Of a stretch of DNA of 5,192 nt, positions 1 to 5,153 are shown piece after piece; positions within the stretch are counted from its first letter, which is position 1; every line of letters begins with the position of its first letter. Source of the DNA: CSP1-4 sp036559965 (GTDB taxonomy: Bacteria; Chloroflexota; Limnocylindria; Limnocylindrales; CSP1-4); NCBI GenBank assembly GCA_036559965.1, contig DATBSD010000048.1, forward strand, positions 1-5,192, in the 5' to 3' direction. The notes below the pieces were generated by a model that searched no databases, was not told the DNA's origin, and saw only the letters and a list, made by a program, of their open reading frames with translations. Position numbers and translations under genes: made by a program.

Positions 1-489
1 GATCTCGATCCCTGGGCCCAGGCCGCGGACGGCGTCCACGAGATCGAGCGCGGCGCGAACGGAGCGTTCGGCGTCGTCCTCGCGGGCAACGGGCGCGCCC
101 CAGACCGCCATCACGGCATCGCCGATGAACTTCTCGACGACCCCACCGTAGCGTTGGACGACATCGCGTGCCAGGTCGAAGTAGCGCGTCAGGAGCTCGC
201 GCGTCTCCTCGGGATCGCGATCCTGGGCGAGCGTGGTGAAGCCGACGAGATCGGCGAAGAGGACCGAGACAAGGCGCCGCTCGGACTCGTGGCTTCGCGC
301 CGAGGCTGACGCCGGTGAGGAACTCGCGGCCTCGAGGGGGCCGCCGCATTCACCGCAGAAACGGACACCCGGGCTGTTGCCGGAACCGCAGGCCGGGCAG
401 GCGAGGAGCAGGCGCGCCCCGCACTCGCCGCAGAACTTGCGGCCAGCCTCGTTCTCGGTTCCGCACGACGTGCAGCGCACCGGATCCAT
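1..489 (-). CDS. Double zinc-ribbon class III adenylate/guanylate cyclase, N-terminal part (partial)
   Basis: The 163 codons run off the left edge, so the C-terminus is missing. Residues 6-48 hold two treble-Cys units with identical spacing, CxxC-x10-CxxC (C6, C9, C20, C23; C31, C34, C45, C48), which is a double zinc ribbon. A Ser/Ala-rich linker (about 52-66) leads into a class III cyclase catalytic domain. The motif VLFADLVGFT carries metal-binding Asp80, and EKFIGDAVMAVWGAP carries metal-binding Asp124. Lys120 lies where the purine-selecting Lys of adenylate cyclases sits, so ATP to cAMP is the likelier reaction. There is no signal peptide or membrane segment, so it should be cytosolic. 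In this family such N-termini often precede AAA/TPR sensor regions; that part would lie beyond the edge. The start is ATG at 489, but GTG at 480 (codon 4) fits the Shine-Dalgarno spacing better. Family call is firm; nucleotide specificity is inferred. Confidence 0.93.
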   Translation of the reverse strand, partial: MDPVRCTSCGTENEAGRKFCGECGARLLLACPACGSGNSPGVRFCGECGGPLEAASSSPASASARSHESERRLVSVLFADLVGFTTLAQDRDPEETRELLTRYFDLARDVVQRYGGVVEKFIGDAVMAVWGAPVAREDDAERSVRAALDLVDAVRGLGPGIEI

Positions 490-490
490 C

Positions 491-496
491 CCTCCT
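491..496 (-). promoter_or_regulatory. Shine-Dalgarno AGGAGG for the cyclase gene
   Basis: On the minus strand AGGAGG is followed by a single G and then the ATG at 489, which is too close for a normal start. The in-frame GTG at 478-480 lies 10 nt downstream of it, a more workable spacing. The motif supports translation starting here but favours GTG (protein beginning at Val4, just before the first zinc-ribbon Cys) over the ATG. Confidence 0.6.
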
Positions 497-509
497 GAAG
501 ATCGCTCGA

Positions 510-528
510 GCCCCGACTCTAGCGGGGC
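510..528 (-). repeat. Inverted repeat between resB and the cyclase gene (weak terminator or promoter overlap)
   Basis: GCCCCG (510-515) and CGGGGC (523-528) form a perfect 6-bp stem with a 7-nt loop in the 84-bp gap after the resB stop. No T-run follows on the minus strand, so it is not a standard intrinsic terminator. The loop reads TAGAGT on the minus strand (516-521), matching the TAnnnT core of a -10 element, with a start site expected about 20 nt before the Shine-Dalgarno. No good -35 box is visible. Role undecided. Confidence 0.3.
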
Positions 529-573
529 CATGTTCGGAGGTACAGCGCCGTCAGGGCGACCATGCCAGGAAGC

Positions 574-1959
574 CTACTCCTGCAGCTGCTCCGGACTCCG
601 GCCGGTGACGTGGGCGAGGTCGTCGAGCAGACGGGCGAACTCCCGTTGCGCGTCGACGTACCGGTCGGCCAGCATGGCCACCTCGAGGCGCTGGCCGACC
701 CGCCGCAGCCAGATCCGCCGACGCGGGAAGTAGAACGAGAGGACGATGCCGCTGATCAGCGACAGGAAGGCCAGCCAGATGAATGGCTGACCCGGGTCCT
801 TCTTGATGACCAGGCCGGTGAATGCGCCGGCCTCGGTCCACGTCACCGTGTAGCCGGCGGTCGTGCGCGGGTCGGTCGCGCCACCCAGCCCGACCTGGTC
901 GGCGAATACCGGCAGGATGCTGCCCGTTGCGTCGAGCGAGCCATCGGTGCCGACGATGGTCAGGCGGCCGCCGCCGGCCTCGTCCCGGTCGAGGACGATG
1001 AACAGCCCGAGCGGCGAGCCCGGGATGGTCAGGAAACCCTGCGGCTTGCCGAGCAGCTGCGAGTCCATGATCACCGGGGCCGACCAGACCAGCTTGCCGC
1101 TGGCATCGGTGATGCGCAGCGTCTCCGCGGCGCCGAACGAGTTCTGGTGGAAGACGAAGCCGTCGAGGATGAGCGGGTCGTTGACGCGGATGGTCTTGCG
1201 CGCGATCTGCTGGCCATCCCGATAGACGGCCAGGTCGGTCCGGAAATCGGCGAACGAACCATCGGCTCGCCTGGGCGCCTCGAAGCCGAGGTTCTTGACC
1301 AGCATGTTGCCTGGCGTCCCGACCGGCTGGACGGGCGCGGACTGCGCCTCGCCGACGAAGATCGCCGTCTCGAACCCGAAGGCGCCGGTCACGGCCCCGC
1401 CGATGAGGAACAGGATGAGCCCGAGGTGGGTCAGCAGCGTGGCCATCTTGAAATAGCGATTCCGGTCGCCGTAGGTGAGCGCCGCTTCATCGTCGGTGGC
1501 GGCCTGGACCTTGAAGCGGCGACGACGCAGGACGGACGCCAGCGCCTCGTCGGAGACCTCGACGTCGGCGAACGCTGCACGCTCGCTGAGACGCAGGTCG
1601 AAGAATGGCTCGGGCTGTTCGATGTGCACGACGCGCACGCCCCGCCACAGCCGCGGCGTGCGGTCGATGGTGCAGACCACGATGCTCACGATGAGCATCG
1701 TCAGCAGCGCGGTGAACCAGGGGGCGGTGAAGATCCGGAAGAAACCCAGGCCCTCGAAGACGTCGACCATCGTCGGCCCGACGTTGGCGCCGAGGATCGA
1801 GACCGGGTCGTAGCGCCGATGGAGGTCGGCCATCTCGGTCGCGTAGGCCATCGGATTGCCATGCAAGGCGAAGGCCGGGATCTGGCGGATCATGGTGCCG
1901 ATCAGCCCGGCTACGGCGAGCACGATGATCTGCAGGACAGCGAAGCGGACGTCGCTCAA
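574..1959 (-). CDS. resB: ResB-family cytochrome c biogenesis protein (System II)
   Basis: This 461-residue membrane protein has the ResB/CcsB layout: TM1 about 6-24, TM2 about 79-97, TM3 about 172-192, a large outside domain, and TM4 about 393-411. TM3 holds His178 in the family-typical context THLGLILFLIG, a candidate haem ligand. The outside domain carries VNDPLILDGFVFHQNSFG (259-276), matching the family pattern NxPL..G..F.Q.S.G. The end DPGQPFIWL (388-396) through FPRRRIWLR (411-419) is also typical. About 40 charged helical residues follow. Known role: with CcsA/ResC, ResB moves haem across the membrane and attaches it to apocytochrome c. Here no CcsA neighbour is seen; the gene lies 88 bp after a PLP enzyme and 84 bp before a cyclase. 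The start is TTG with no clear Shine-Dalgarno, and the frame stays open upstream with family-like residues (W-R-T), so the N-terminus is uncertain. Confidence 0.92.
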   Translation of the reverse strand: MSDVRFAVLQIIVLAVAGLIGTMIRQIPAFALHGNPMAYATEMADLHRRYDPVSILGANVGPTMVDVFEGLGFFRIFTAPWFTALLTMLIVSIVVCTIDRTPRLWRGVRVVHIEQPEPFFDLRLSERAAFADVEVSDEALASVLRRRRFKVQAATDDEAALTYGDRNRYFKMATLLTHLGLILFLIGGAVTGAFGFETAIFVGEAQSAPVQPVGTPGNMLVKNLGFEAPRRADGSFADFRTDLAVYRDGQQIARKTIRVNDPLILDGFVFHQNSFGAAETLRITDASGKLVWSAPVIMDSQLLGKPQGFLTIPGSPLGLFIVLDRDEAGGGRLTIVGTDGSLDATGSILPVFADQVGLGGATDPRTTAGYTVTWTEAGAFTGLVIKKDPGQPFIWLAFLSLISGIVLSFYFPRRRIWLRRVGQRLEVAMLADRYVDAQREFARLLDDLAHVTGRSPEQLQE

Positions 1960-1962
1960 CGT

Positions 1963-1994
1963 CCGCCAGATGGTCAGCCCGAATCGACTGGCGG
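1963..1994 (-). repeat. Inverted repeat just upstream of the resB TTG
   Basis: CCGCCAG (1963-1969) and CTGGCGG (1988-1994) are exact reverse complements separated by 18 nt. The hairpin would end 3 nt before the TTG at 1959 and would bury the only purine-rich stretch (GGCGG) that might act as a ribosome site. If TTG is the true start this could restrain translation; if translation begins further upstream it is just coding sequence. Seven-bp stems are not rare at this GC content. Confidence 0.25.
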
Positions 1995-2047
1995 GGTGGC
2001 CCAGGTCAGAAGCCCGGCGTCGGCCGAGCGCGATCGATGCGATGGCG

Positions 2048-3262
2048 CTACGCAGGGACCGCCGAGTGCGCCGCGGCCAGCCCGACGGCGAAGTCGGCGA
2101 CGAGATCCTCCACGTCCTCCAGTCCCACGCTGACGCGCAAGAGACCCTCCGAGATCCCCGCCTCGGCCAATCCCGCCGCGTCCAGCTGTCGATGGGAGGT
2201 GGTCGCCGGGTGGACGACGAGCGTCCGGATGCTGCCCAGCGAGGCGGTCTGCTCGGGGATGCTGAGCGCGTCGATGAAGGCGAGAGCGGCCTCGCGCGTG
2301 CCGACGTCGAGGGTCAGCATGCCGCCGCCGGCCCGGAGCAGGCGCTGGGCGATGGCGGCCTGCGGGTGGTCCGGCAAGCCCGGATAGCTGACGTGATGCC
2401 CGCGGGCCTGCGTCCCGAGCCAGCGCGCGATGACCAGTGCACTCTCGCTGTGCCGGTCCATGCGCACCGCCAGCGTCGCGATGCCACGGAGGACGAGGAA
2501 GGCCGAGAACGGCGCCACGATGCCACCGGTGTCGATCTCGATCTCGCGAACCTCGCGCATGCGGTCCCGGGATCCGACCACCGCCCCGGCGAGCACGTCC
2601 GAGTGGCCGCTCAGCCACTTCGTGGCCGAGGCCACGACCAGGTCGGCTCCGAGCTCGATGGGCCGGCAGAGGTACGGCGAGGCGAACGTGTTGTCGACGA
2701 TCAGCTCCGCACCAGCGCGATGGGCCAGCGTGGCCAGGGCGGCCAGGTCAGCCACGACGACCGTCGGGTTGCTGATCGTCTCGACGTACAGCAGTCGCGC
2801 GCCGGGCAGGGCGGCCTCCACGGCCGCGAGATCGGTGGCGTCGACGTAGTCGGTGCGGACGCCGAAGCGGGCGAAGACACGGTCGAAGAGCTGCCGCGTG
2901 CTGCCGTAGACGGCACGCGTGGCGACCACGCGATCGCCGGCCCGGAGGGTCGCTGCCAGCGCGGCGTGGATGGCTGCCATGCCCGAGCCGAAGGCGAAGC
3001 CGGCCTCGGCGCCCTCGAGCTCCGCGACTGCGGACGCCATGGCCGCCGCCGTCGGATTGCCGAGGCGCGAGTAGGTGTAGCCGTTGCCGGAGGTCGTGAT
3101 CTCGGCCAGCTGCGCTGCGTCGTCCGTGGCGAAGGTAGCCGTCTGATAGATGGGCACGGCGGTCGCGTGCTGCGCCATCTTCGGGCTGCGCGTTGCGGCC
3201 AGGATGGCGCGACTGGAGAAGCCTCGCGCGATCGGCTCGGGGTGGTCGTCCATGGCGGGCAT
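2048..3262 (-). CDS. PLP-dependent trans-sulfuration enzyme (cystathionine gamma-synthase / O-acylhomoserine sulfhydrylase family)
   Basis: This 404-residue protein is full length for the Cys/Met metabolism PLP family. YTYSRLGNPT (62-71) supplies Tyr64 and Arg66, which in this family hold the PLP phosphate of the partner subunit. GSGMAA (92-97) belongs to the phosphate-binding turn. Tyr119 (AVYGST) is the ring-stacking Tyr. VDNTFASP has Asp190 for the pyridine nitrogen. SATKWLSGHSD (212-222) has the PLP Schiff-base Lys215. HPATTSH (351-357) and LLRVSVGLED (374-383) form the C-terminal substrate site, with Arg376 expected to bind the carboxylate. Likely a cytosolic homotetramer acting on homoserine- or cysteine-derived substrates. 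Ser121 stands where classical methionine gamma-lyases have Cys, which argues against that activity. Synthase, lyase and sulfhydrylase cannot be separated by eye. The ATG at 3262 gives the longest form; a second ATG at codon 4 is equally possible and neither has a clear Shine-Dalgarno. Confidence 0.95.
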   Translation of the reverse strand: MPAMDDHPEPIARGFSSRAILAATRSPKMAQHATAVPIYQTATFATDDAAQLAEITTSGNGYTYSRLGNPTAAAMASAVAELEGAEAGFAFGSGMAAIHAALAATLRAGDRVVATRAVYGSTRQLFDRVFARFGVRTDYVDATDLAAVEAALPGARLLYVETISNPTVVVADLAALATLAHRAGAELIVDNTFASPYLCRPIELGADLVVASATKWLSGHSDVLAGAVVGSRDRMREVREIEIDTGGIVAPFSAFLVLRGIATLAVRMDRHSESALVIARWLGTQARGHHVSYPGLPDHPQAAIAQRLLRAGGGMLTLDVGTREAALAFIDALSIPEQTASLGSIRTLVVHPATTSHRQLDAAGLAEAGISEGLLRVSVGLEDVEDLVADFAVGLAAAHSAVPA

Positions 3263-3270
3263 CTTACGAC

Positions 3271-3287
3271 GGCGGCCGTCCGCCGCC
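3271..3287 (-). repeat. GC-rich hairpin between the GGDEF gene and the PLP-enzyme gene
   Basis: GGCGGC (3271-3276) and GCCGCC (3282-3287) pair perfectly around a 5-nt loop. The hairpin fills the short gap between the TGA at 3295-3297 and the ATG at 3262. It has no T-run. It could weakly terminate the upstream transcript or structure the leader of the PLP-enzyme gene, whose start has no visible Shine-Dalgarno. Confidence 0.35.
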
Positions 3288-3294
3288 TGTTGGG

Positions 3295-3504
3295 TCAGCC
3301 TCCAGGATCTTCGAGGTCCACCCCCTTGGGGTGGGGCGAGTCATCCGTGCCCGGCAGGAAGAGGCGCATGGTGCGCTCGAAGGTTCGATCGTCGGGATGG
3401 TCGACGAAGAATCGTCTGGCCCGTGTCGTCGGAGCTCGCGAGCTCCTGCTCGGGATGGCGACATCGCCGGCACTCGCGATCGGAGGTGAGGCAGAGTCAG
3501 TCAT
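3295..3504 (-). CDS. Possible small gene of 69 residues, in frame with the end of the GGDEF reading frame
   Basis: From ATG at 3504 the frame encodes MTDSASPPIA, a Ser/Arg-rich stretch, and then a more ordinary polar segment with VDHPDDRTFERTMRLFLPG, ending in DLEDPGG. In the last 42 codons I count about 76% GC at third positions but only about 48% at second positions, the pattern of a real gene. The preceding stretch of the same frame has about 84% GC at second positions, which real genes rarely show. A frame that looks coding just upstream ends at TGA 3497-3499, overlapping this ATG by 8 nt as ATGACTGA, a common overlap in coupled genes. No Shine-Dalgarno is visible and I do not recognise the product. 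It may instead be the true C-terminus of the GGDEF protein. Confidence 0.35.
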   Translation of the reverse strand: MTDSASPPIASAGDVAIPSRSSRAPTTRARRFFVDHPDDRTFERTMRLFLPGTDDSPHPKGVDLEDPGG

Positions 3505-5073
3505 CTGGTCGGTGGCGCCCATGCTCGACGACGTCGTCGGCGCCACCGCGCCTCCGGCTCGACCCGTCGACCCCGCGGTCCACGTCCACGATGCCGGCCG
3601 GGCCTGCGCCCAGGGTGGCAGGGGTGGGTAGCTCTCCGTGAACATCGACGACCGCGACGCCGCCGCTCGCGTGGTCTGCGCGCGGCGCGGTCGGGATGGC
3701 CGCGCTCGAGCGGGTGATCGCCGGGCGTCACTCGCCTGGGCCCCCGTGCCGACGCTGACGGATGGCGGCGCGACGGCCATTCGTGGTGGCATCGCCGAGC
3801 CGCGCACCGCAGCCACGGCCAGGGTCGATGCGACTCCGCGTCGACCGACGAGCGGGATCGCATCGTGACCTTCGACCAGGACGCGGTCGCGACCGGCTCG
3901 CTTGGCGCCATACATGACCTGGTCGGCCCGATTGGTCAGGGCGTCCGCCGTTCGACCGTCGTCCGGGAAGGCGACGACGCCGATCGAGATGGTCGAGCGG
4001 AGCACGTCGGTGCCGGCATTGAGCCTGATCGCGGCCACGGAGCGGCGCAGCTTCTCGGCCACCACGGCCGCGCCCTCGGTATCGGTCTCCGGCAGGAGCA
4101 CGACGAACTCGTCGCCCCCGTACCGCGCGGCGGTGTCGATGACCCGGATGCCCTGCCGGACCGCTTCCGCGACCGCCTGCAGCATCCGGTCGCCGAAGTA
4201 GTGGCCGAAGCGGTCGTTGATGGGCTTGAGGCCGTCGAGGTCGAGCATCAGCAGGCTGAATCGTCGGTTCGTCCGGCCGGCACGCGCGATCTCACGCTCG
4301 ATGACCGCGAACAGGAAGGTGCGGTTGAAGAGCCGCGTCAGCGGGTCATGGAGCGAGAGACGAAGCGCGGCGTCCCGGGTGCGACGCTGCTCGCCGGCGA
4401 CCACCGAGGCCAGGTATGAGAGCAGCCAGAGCGCCATCACGTTGACGGCGACGACGACGATCTCCTGGCTGGCAAACGGCGATCCGGCTCGCGTCACCAG
4501 CAGCCCGCCGAGGTAGGCGGCCGTGATGGCCGCAGCCAGCACGAGGCTGGCGCCGCCACCGGTGACCAGCGCAGCCGCCGCCACGACCAGGAAGTAACCG
4601 AAGAAGAACGGGCTGGCCACGCCGCCGGTGAGCATGACCAGCAACGTGAAGAAGGTCACACCGGCCGCGCCCTCGATGAGGAAGAGGCTTTCGACGTCCG
4701 CCACACGCGGCGCCAGCTCGTGGAGCAGGAAGATGGTGGCGGTGCCCGCCAGCAGCAGCAGGTAGATGGCGGGCGCGCTGTCAGGCCACAACCCGCTGAC
4801 GGCCACGACCACGGCCGTGACCATGAAGAAGGTGTAGCTCACGATGCGGATGACGCGATCGTAGGTCGCCAGTCGGATGCCGGCGCCAGAGGCCGGGCGG
4901 CCGTCCTGGTCGCGGGCCATCTCGATGGCCAGCTCGACCGGCTCGCCGCTCACGGGCAACGCGGCCTCGGCCGATCGATCGACAGAACGGCGCCGGCTAG
5001 CGAGGGCCACGACCAGGAGCAGGTTGCCGACCAGCAGCGCGACGAGAAGGGCGATGATCGTGGGTATGGGCAC
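3295..5073 (-). CDS. Membrane-bound GGDEF diguanylate cyclase with long C-terminal extension
   Basis: The protein is predicted to make c-di-GMP from two GTP at the cytoplasmic face. It has an N-terminal membrane helix (about 4-25), a polar linker, and roughly six further hydrophobic helices between 75 and 226, with no sensor domain I can name. A short charged linker precedes the GGDEF domain (about 238-402). GGDEF is intact at 319-323. Asp278, Asn286 and Asp295 (LDLDGLKPIND, FGD) match the metal and guanine contacts of active cyclases. RVID at 310-313, five residues before GGDEF, is a complete inhibitory I-site, so product feedback is likely. The GTG start at 5073 sits 6 nt after TACGCT, consistent with a leaderless message. 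Residues 403-592 carry no known domain; the natural end may be earlier, because another frame looks more coding in 3500-3727 and residues 524-592 may be a separate gene. Confidence 0.88.
   Translation of the reverse strand: MPIPTIIALLVALLVGNLLLVVALASRRRSVDRSAEAALPVSGEPVELAIEMARDQDGRPASGAGIRLATYDRVIRIVSYTFFMVTAVVVAVSGLWPDSAPAIYLLLLAGTATIFLLHELAPRVADVESLFLIEGAAGVTFFTLLVMLTGGVASPFFFGYFLVVAAAALVTGGGASLVLAAAITAAYLGGLLVTRAGSPFASQEIVVVAVNVMALWLLSYLASVVAGEQRRTRDAALRLSLHDPLTRLFNRTFLFAVIEREIARAGRTNRRFSLLMLDLDGLKPINDRFGHYFGDRMLQAVAEAVRQGIRVIDTAARYGGDEFVVLLPETDTEGAAVVAEKLRRSVAAIRLNAGTDVLRSTISIGVVAFPDDGRTADALTNRADQVMYGAKRAGRDRVLVEGHDAIPLVGRRGVASTLAVAAVRGSAMPPRMAVAPPSVSVGTGAQASDARRSPARARPSRPRRAQTTRAAASRSSMFTESYPPLPPWAQARPASWTWTAGSTGRAGGAVAPTTSSSMGATDQMTDSASPPIASAGDVAIPSRSSRAPTTRARRFFVDHPDDRTFERTMRLFLPGTDDSPHPKGVDLEDPGG
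3318..3334 (-). repeat. 7-bp hairpin near the end of the GGDEF frame
   Basis: CCACCCC (3318-3324) and GGGGTGG (3328-3334) are exact reverse complements with a 3-nt loop. It ends about 20 nt before the TGA at 3295-3297 on the minus strand. No T-run follows. As RNA it would be a compact GC stem; it could also be chance in a Pro/Gly-coding stretch (PHPKGV). Confidence 0.4.
3431..3446. repeat. Perfect 16-bp palindrome
   Basis: GGAGCTCGCGAGCTCC reads identically on both strands with no central spacer. In the annotated frame it encodes part of SRSSRAP, a low-complexity stretch. Perfect palindromes of this length are uncommon by chance (1 in 4^8 per position at even base use, somewhat more often at high GC). 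A dimeric regulator site is possible, but it lies inside a reading frame and no promoter is visible next to it. Confidence 0.5.
3510..3548 (-). repeat. Long compound hairpin directly upstream of the ATG at 3504
   Basis: CGGTGGCGCC (3510-3519) and GGCGCCACCG (3539-3548) are a perfect 10-bp inverted repeat with 19 nt between. Inside it lies a second dyad, the perfect 14-bp palindrome CGACGACGTCGTCG (3526-3539), which can add an inner stem above a 6-nt bulge. On the minus-strand transcript the structure ends 5 nt before the ATG of the possible small gene. No T-run follows, so an intrinsic terminator is unlikely. Translational control or a DNA-binding site are the alternatives. Confidence 0.5.
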
Positions 5074-5079
5074 CCGGCC

Positions 5080-5085
5080 AGCGTA
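5080..5085 (-). promoter_or_regulatory. Candidate -10 element (TACGCT) for a leaderless GGDEF transcript
   Basis: TACGCT fits the TAnnnT pattern of high-GC bacterial -10 boxes. Six nucleotides separate it from the GTG at 5073, which places the expected transcription start on the G of the start codon. The lack of any Shine-Dalgarno before this GTG fits a leaderless message. No convincing -35 box is seen. Confidence 0.35.
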
Positions 5086-5098
5086 GCGCGGCCCGGAG

Positions 5099-5153
5099 GC
5101 ACGTGCTATACGACGTGATCGGTCGTCGAGGCGGCCCGCACGTGCGGATCACG
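5099..5153. repeat. Cluster of CACGTG-centred dyads upstream of the GGDEF gene
   Basis: GCACGTGC occurs at 5099-5106 and again at 5138-5145, 39 bp apart. The second copy is the core of a perfect 12-bp palindrome, CCGCACGTGCGG (5136-5147). A separate ACGTG half-site at 5113-5117 pairs with CACGT at 5100-5104 around TATA. CGTGATC (5114-5120) and GATCACG (5147-5153) are a further 7-bp inverted repeat enclosing the palindrome. The spacing and position, 26-80 bp before the GTG start, suit operator sites for a dimeric regulator. The same bases may also encode the end of the upstream partial gene. Confidence 0.4.

Larger units (their letters stand above)
3298..3866 (-). other. Unexplained tail after the GGDEF domain, with a likely frame change
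   Basis: These 190 codons extend the GGDEF frame without any Cys, known motif or hydrophobic helix, and are rich in Ala, Arg, Ser, Pro and Thr. Up to about 3735 the frame has acceptable base usage. From 3727 to 3500 a different minus-strand frame is open for 76 codons (stops at 3728-3730 and 3497-3499). By hand count it has about 84% GC3 and 62% GC2, against about 82% GC3 and 84% GC2 in the annotated frame. That second frame has no early start codon and reads VAVVDVHGELP and AGIVDVDRGVDG in its middle. One missing base or a -1 slip near 3700-3727 would join the two. Otherwise this is partly non-coding sequence left open by high GC. Confidence 0.45.

Noticed and set aside
510..528. Intrinsic terminator after resB
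   Set aside because: The stem is only 6 bp and there is no T-run on the minus strand, so it is kept only as an inverted repeat.
562..2133. Plus-strand open frame of 523 codons opposite resB
   Set aside because: It mirrors the resB codons. Its product is highly charged and repetitive in Asp/Glu/Arg/Gly with no domain or membrane segment, while the opposite strand encodes a clear ResB with all expected motifs. High GC leaves antisense frames open.
3393..3450. Serpin-like ending (VDHP motif) in the tail
   Set aside because: FFVDHP recalls the serpin signature, but the hydrophobic residues that must follow (PFLF-I and LF-GRV) are missing in all three frames and no serpin body precedes it.
1856..3631. 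Plus-strand open frame of 591 codons opposite the PLP enzyme
   Set aside because: Antisense shadow of a well-supported trans-sulfuration enzyme, continuing across two gene boundaries and the intergenic gaps without any recognisable motif.
3638..3868. Plus-strand 76-codon frame opposite the tail of the GGDEF gene
   Set aside because: Considered because the tail is poorly explained on the minus strand. For most of its first part it is in codon register with the better-looking minus frame, and its Arg/Ala-rich product has no motif and no Shine-Dalgarno.
3865..4419. Plus-strand open frame of 184 codons opposite the GGDEF domain
   Set aside because: Exact complement of the conserved GGDEF catalytic region; Asp/Glu/Gly-rich with no motif of its own.
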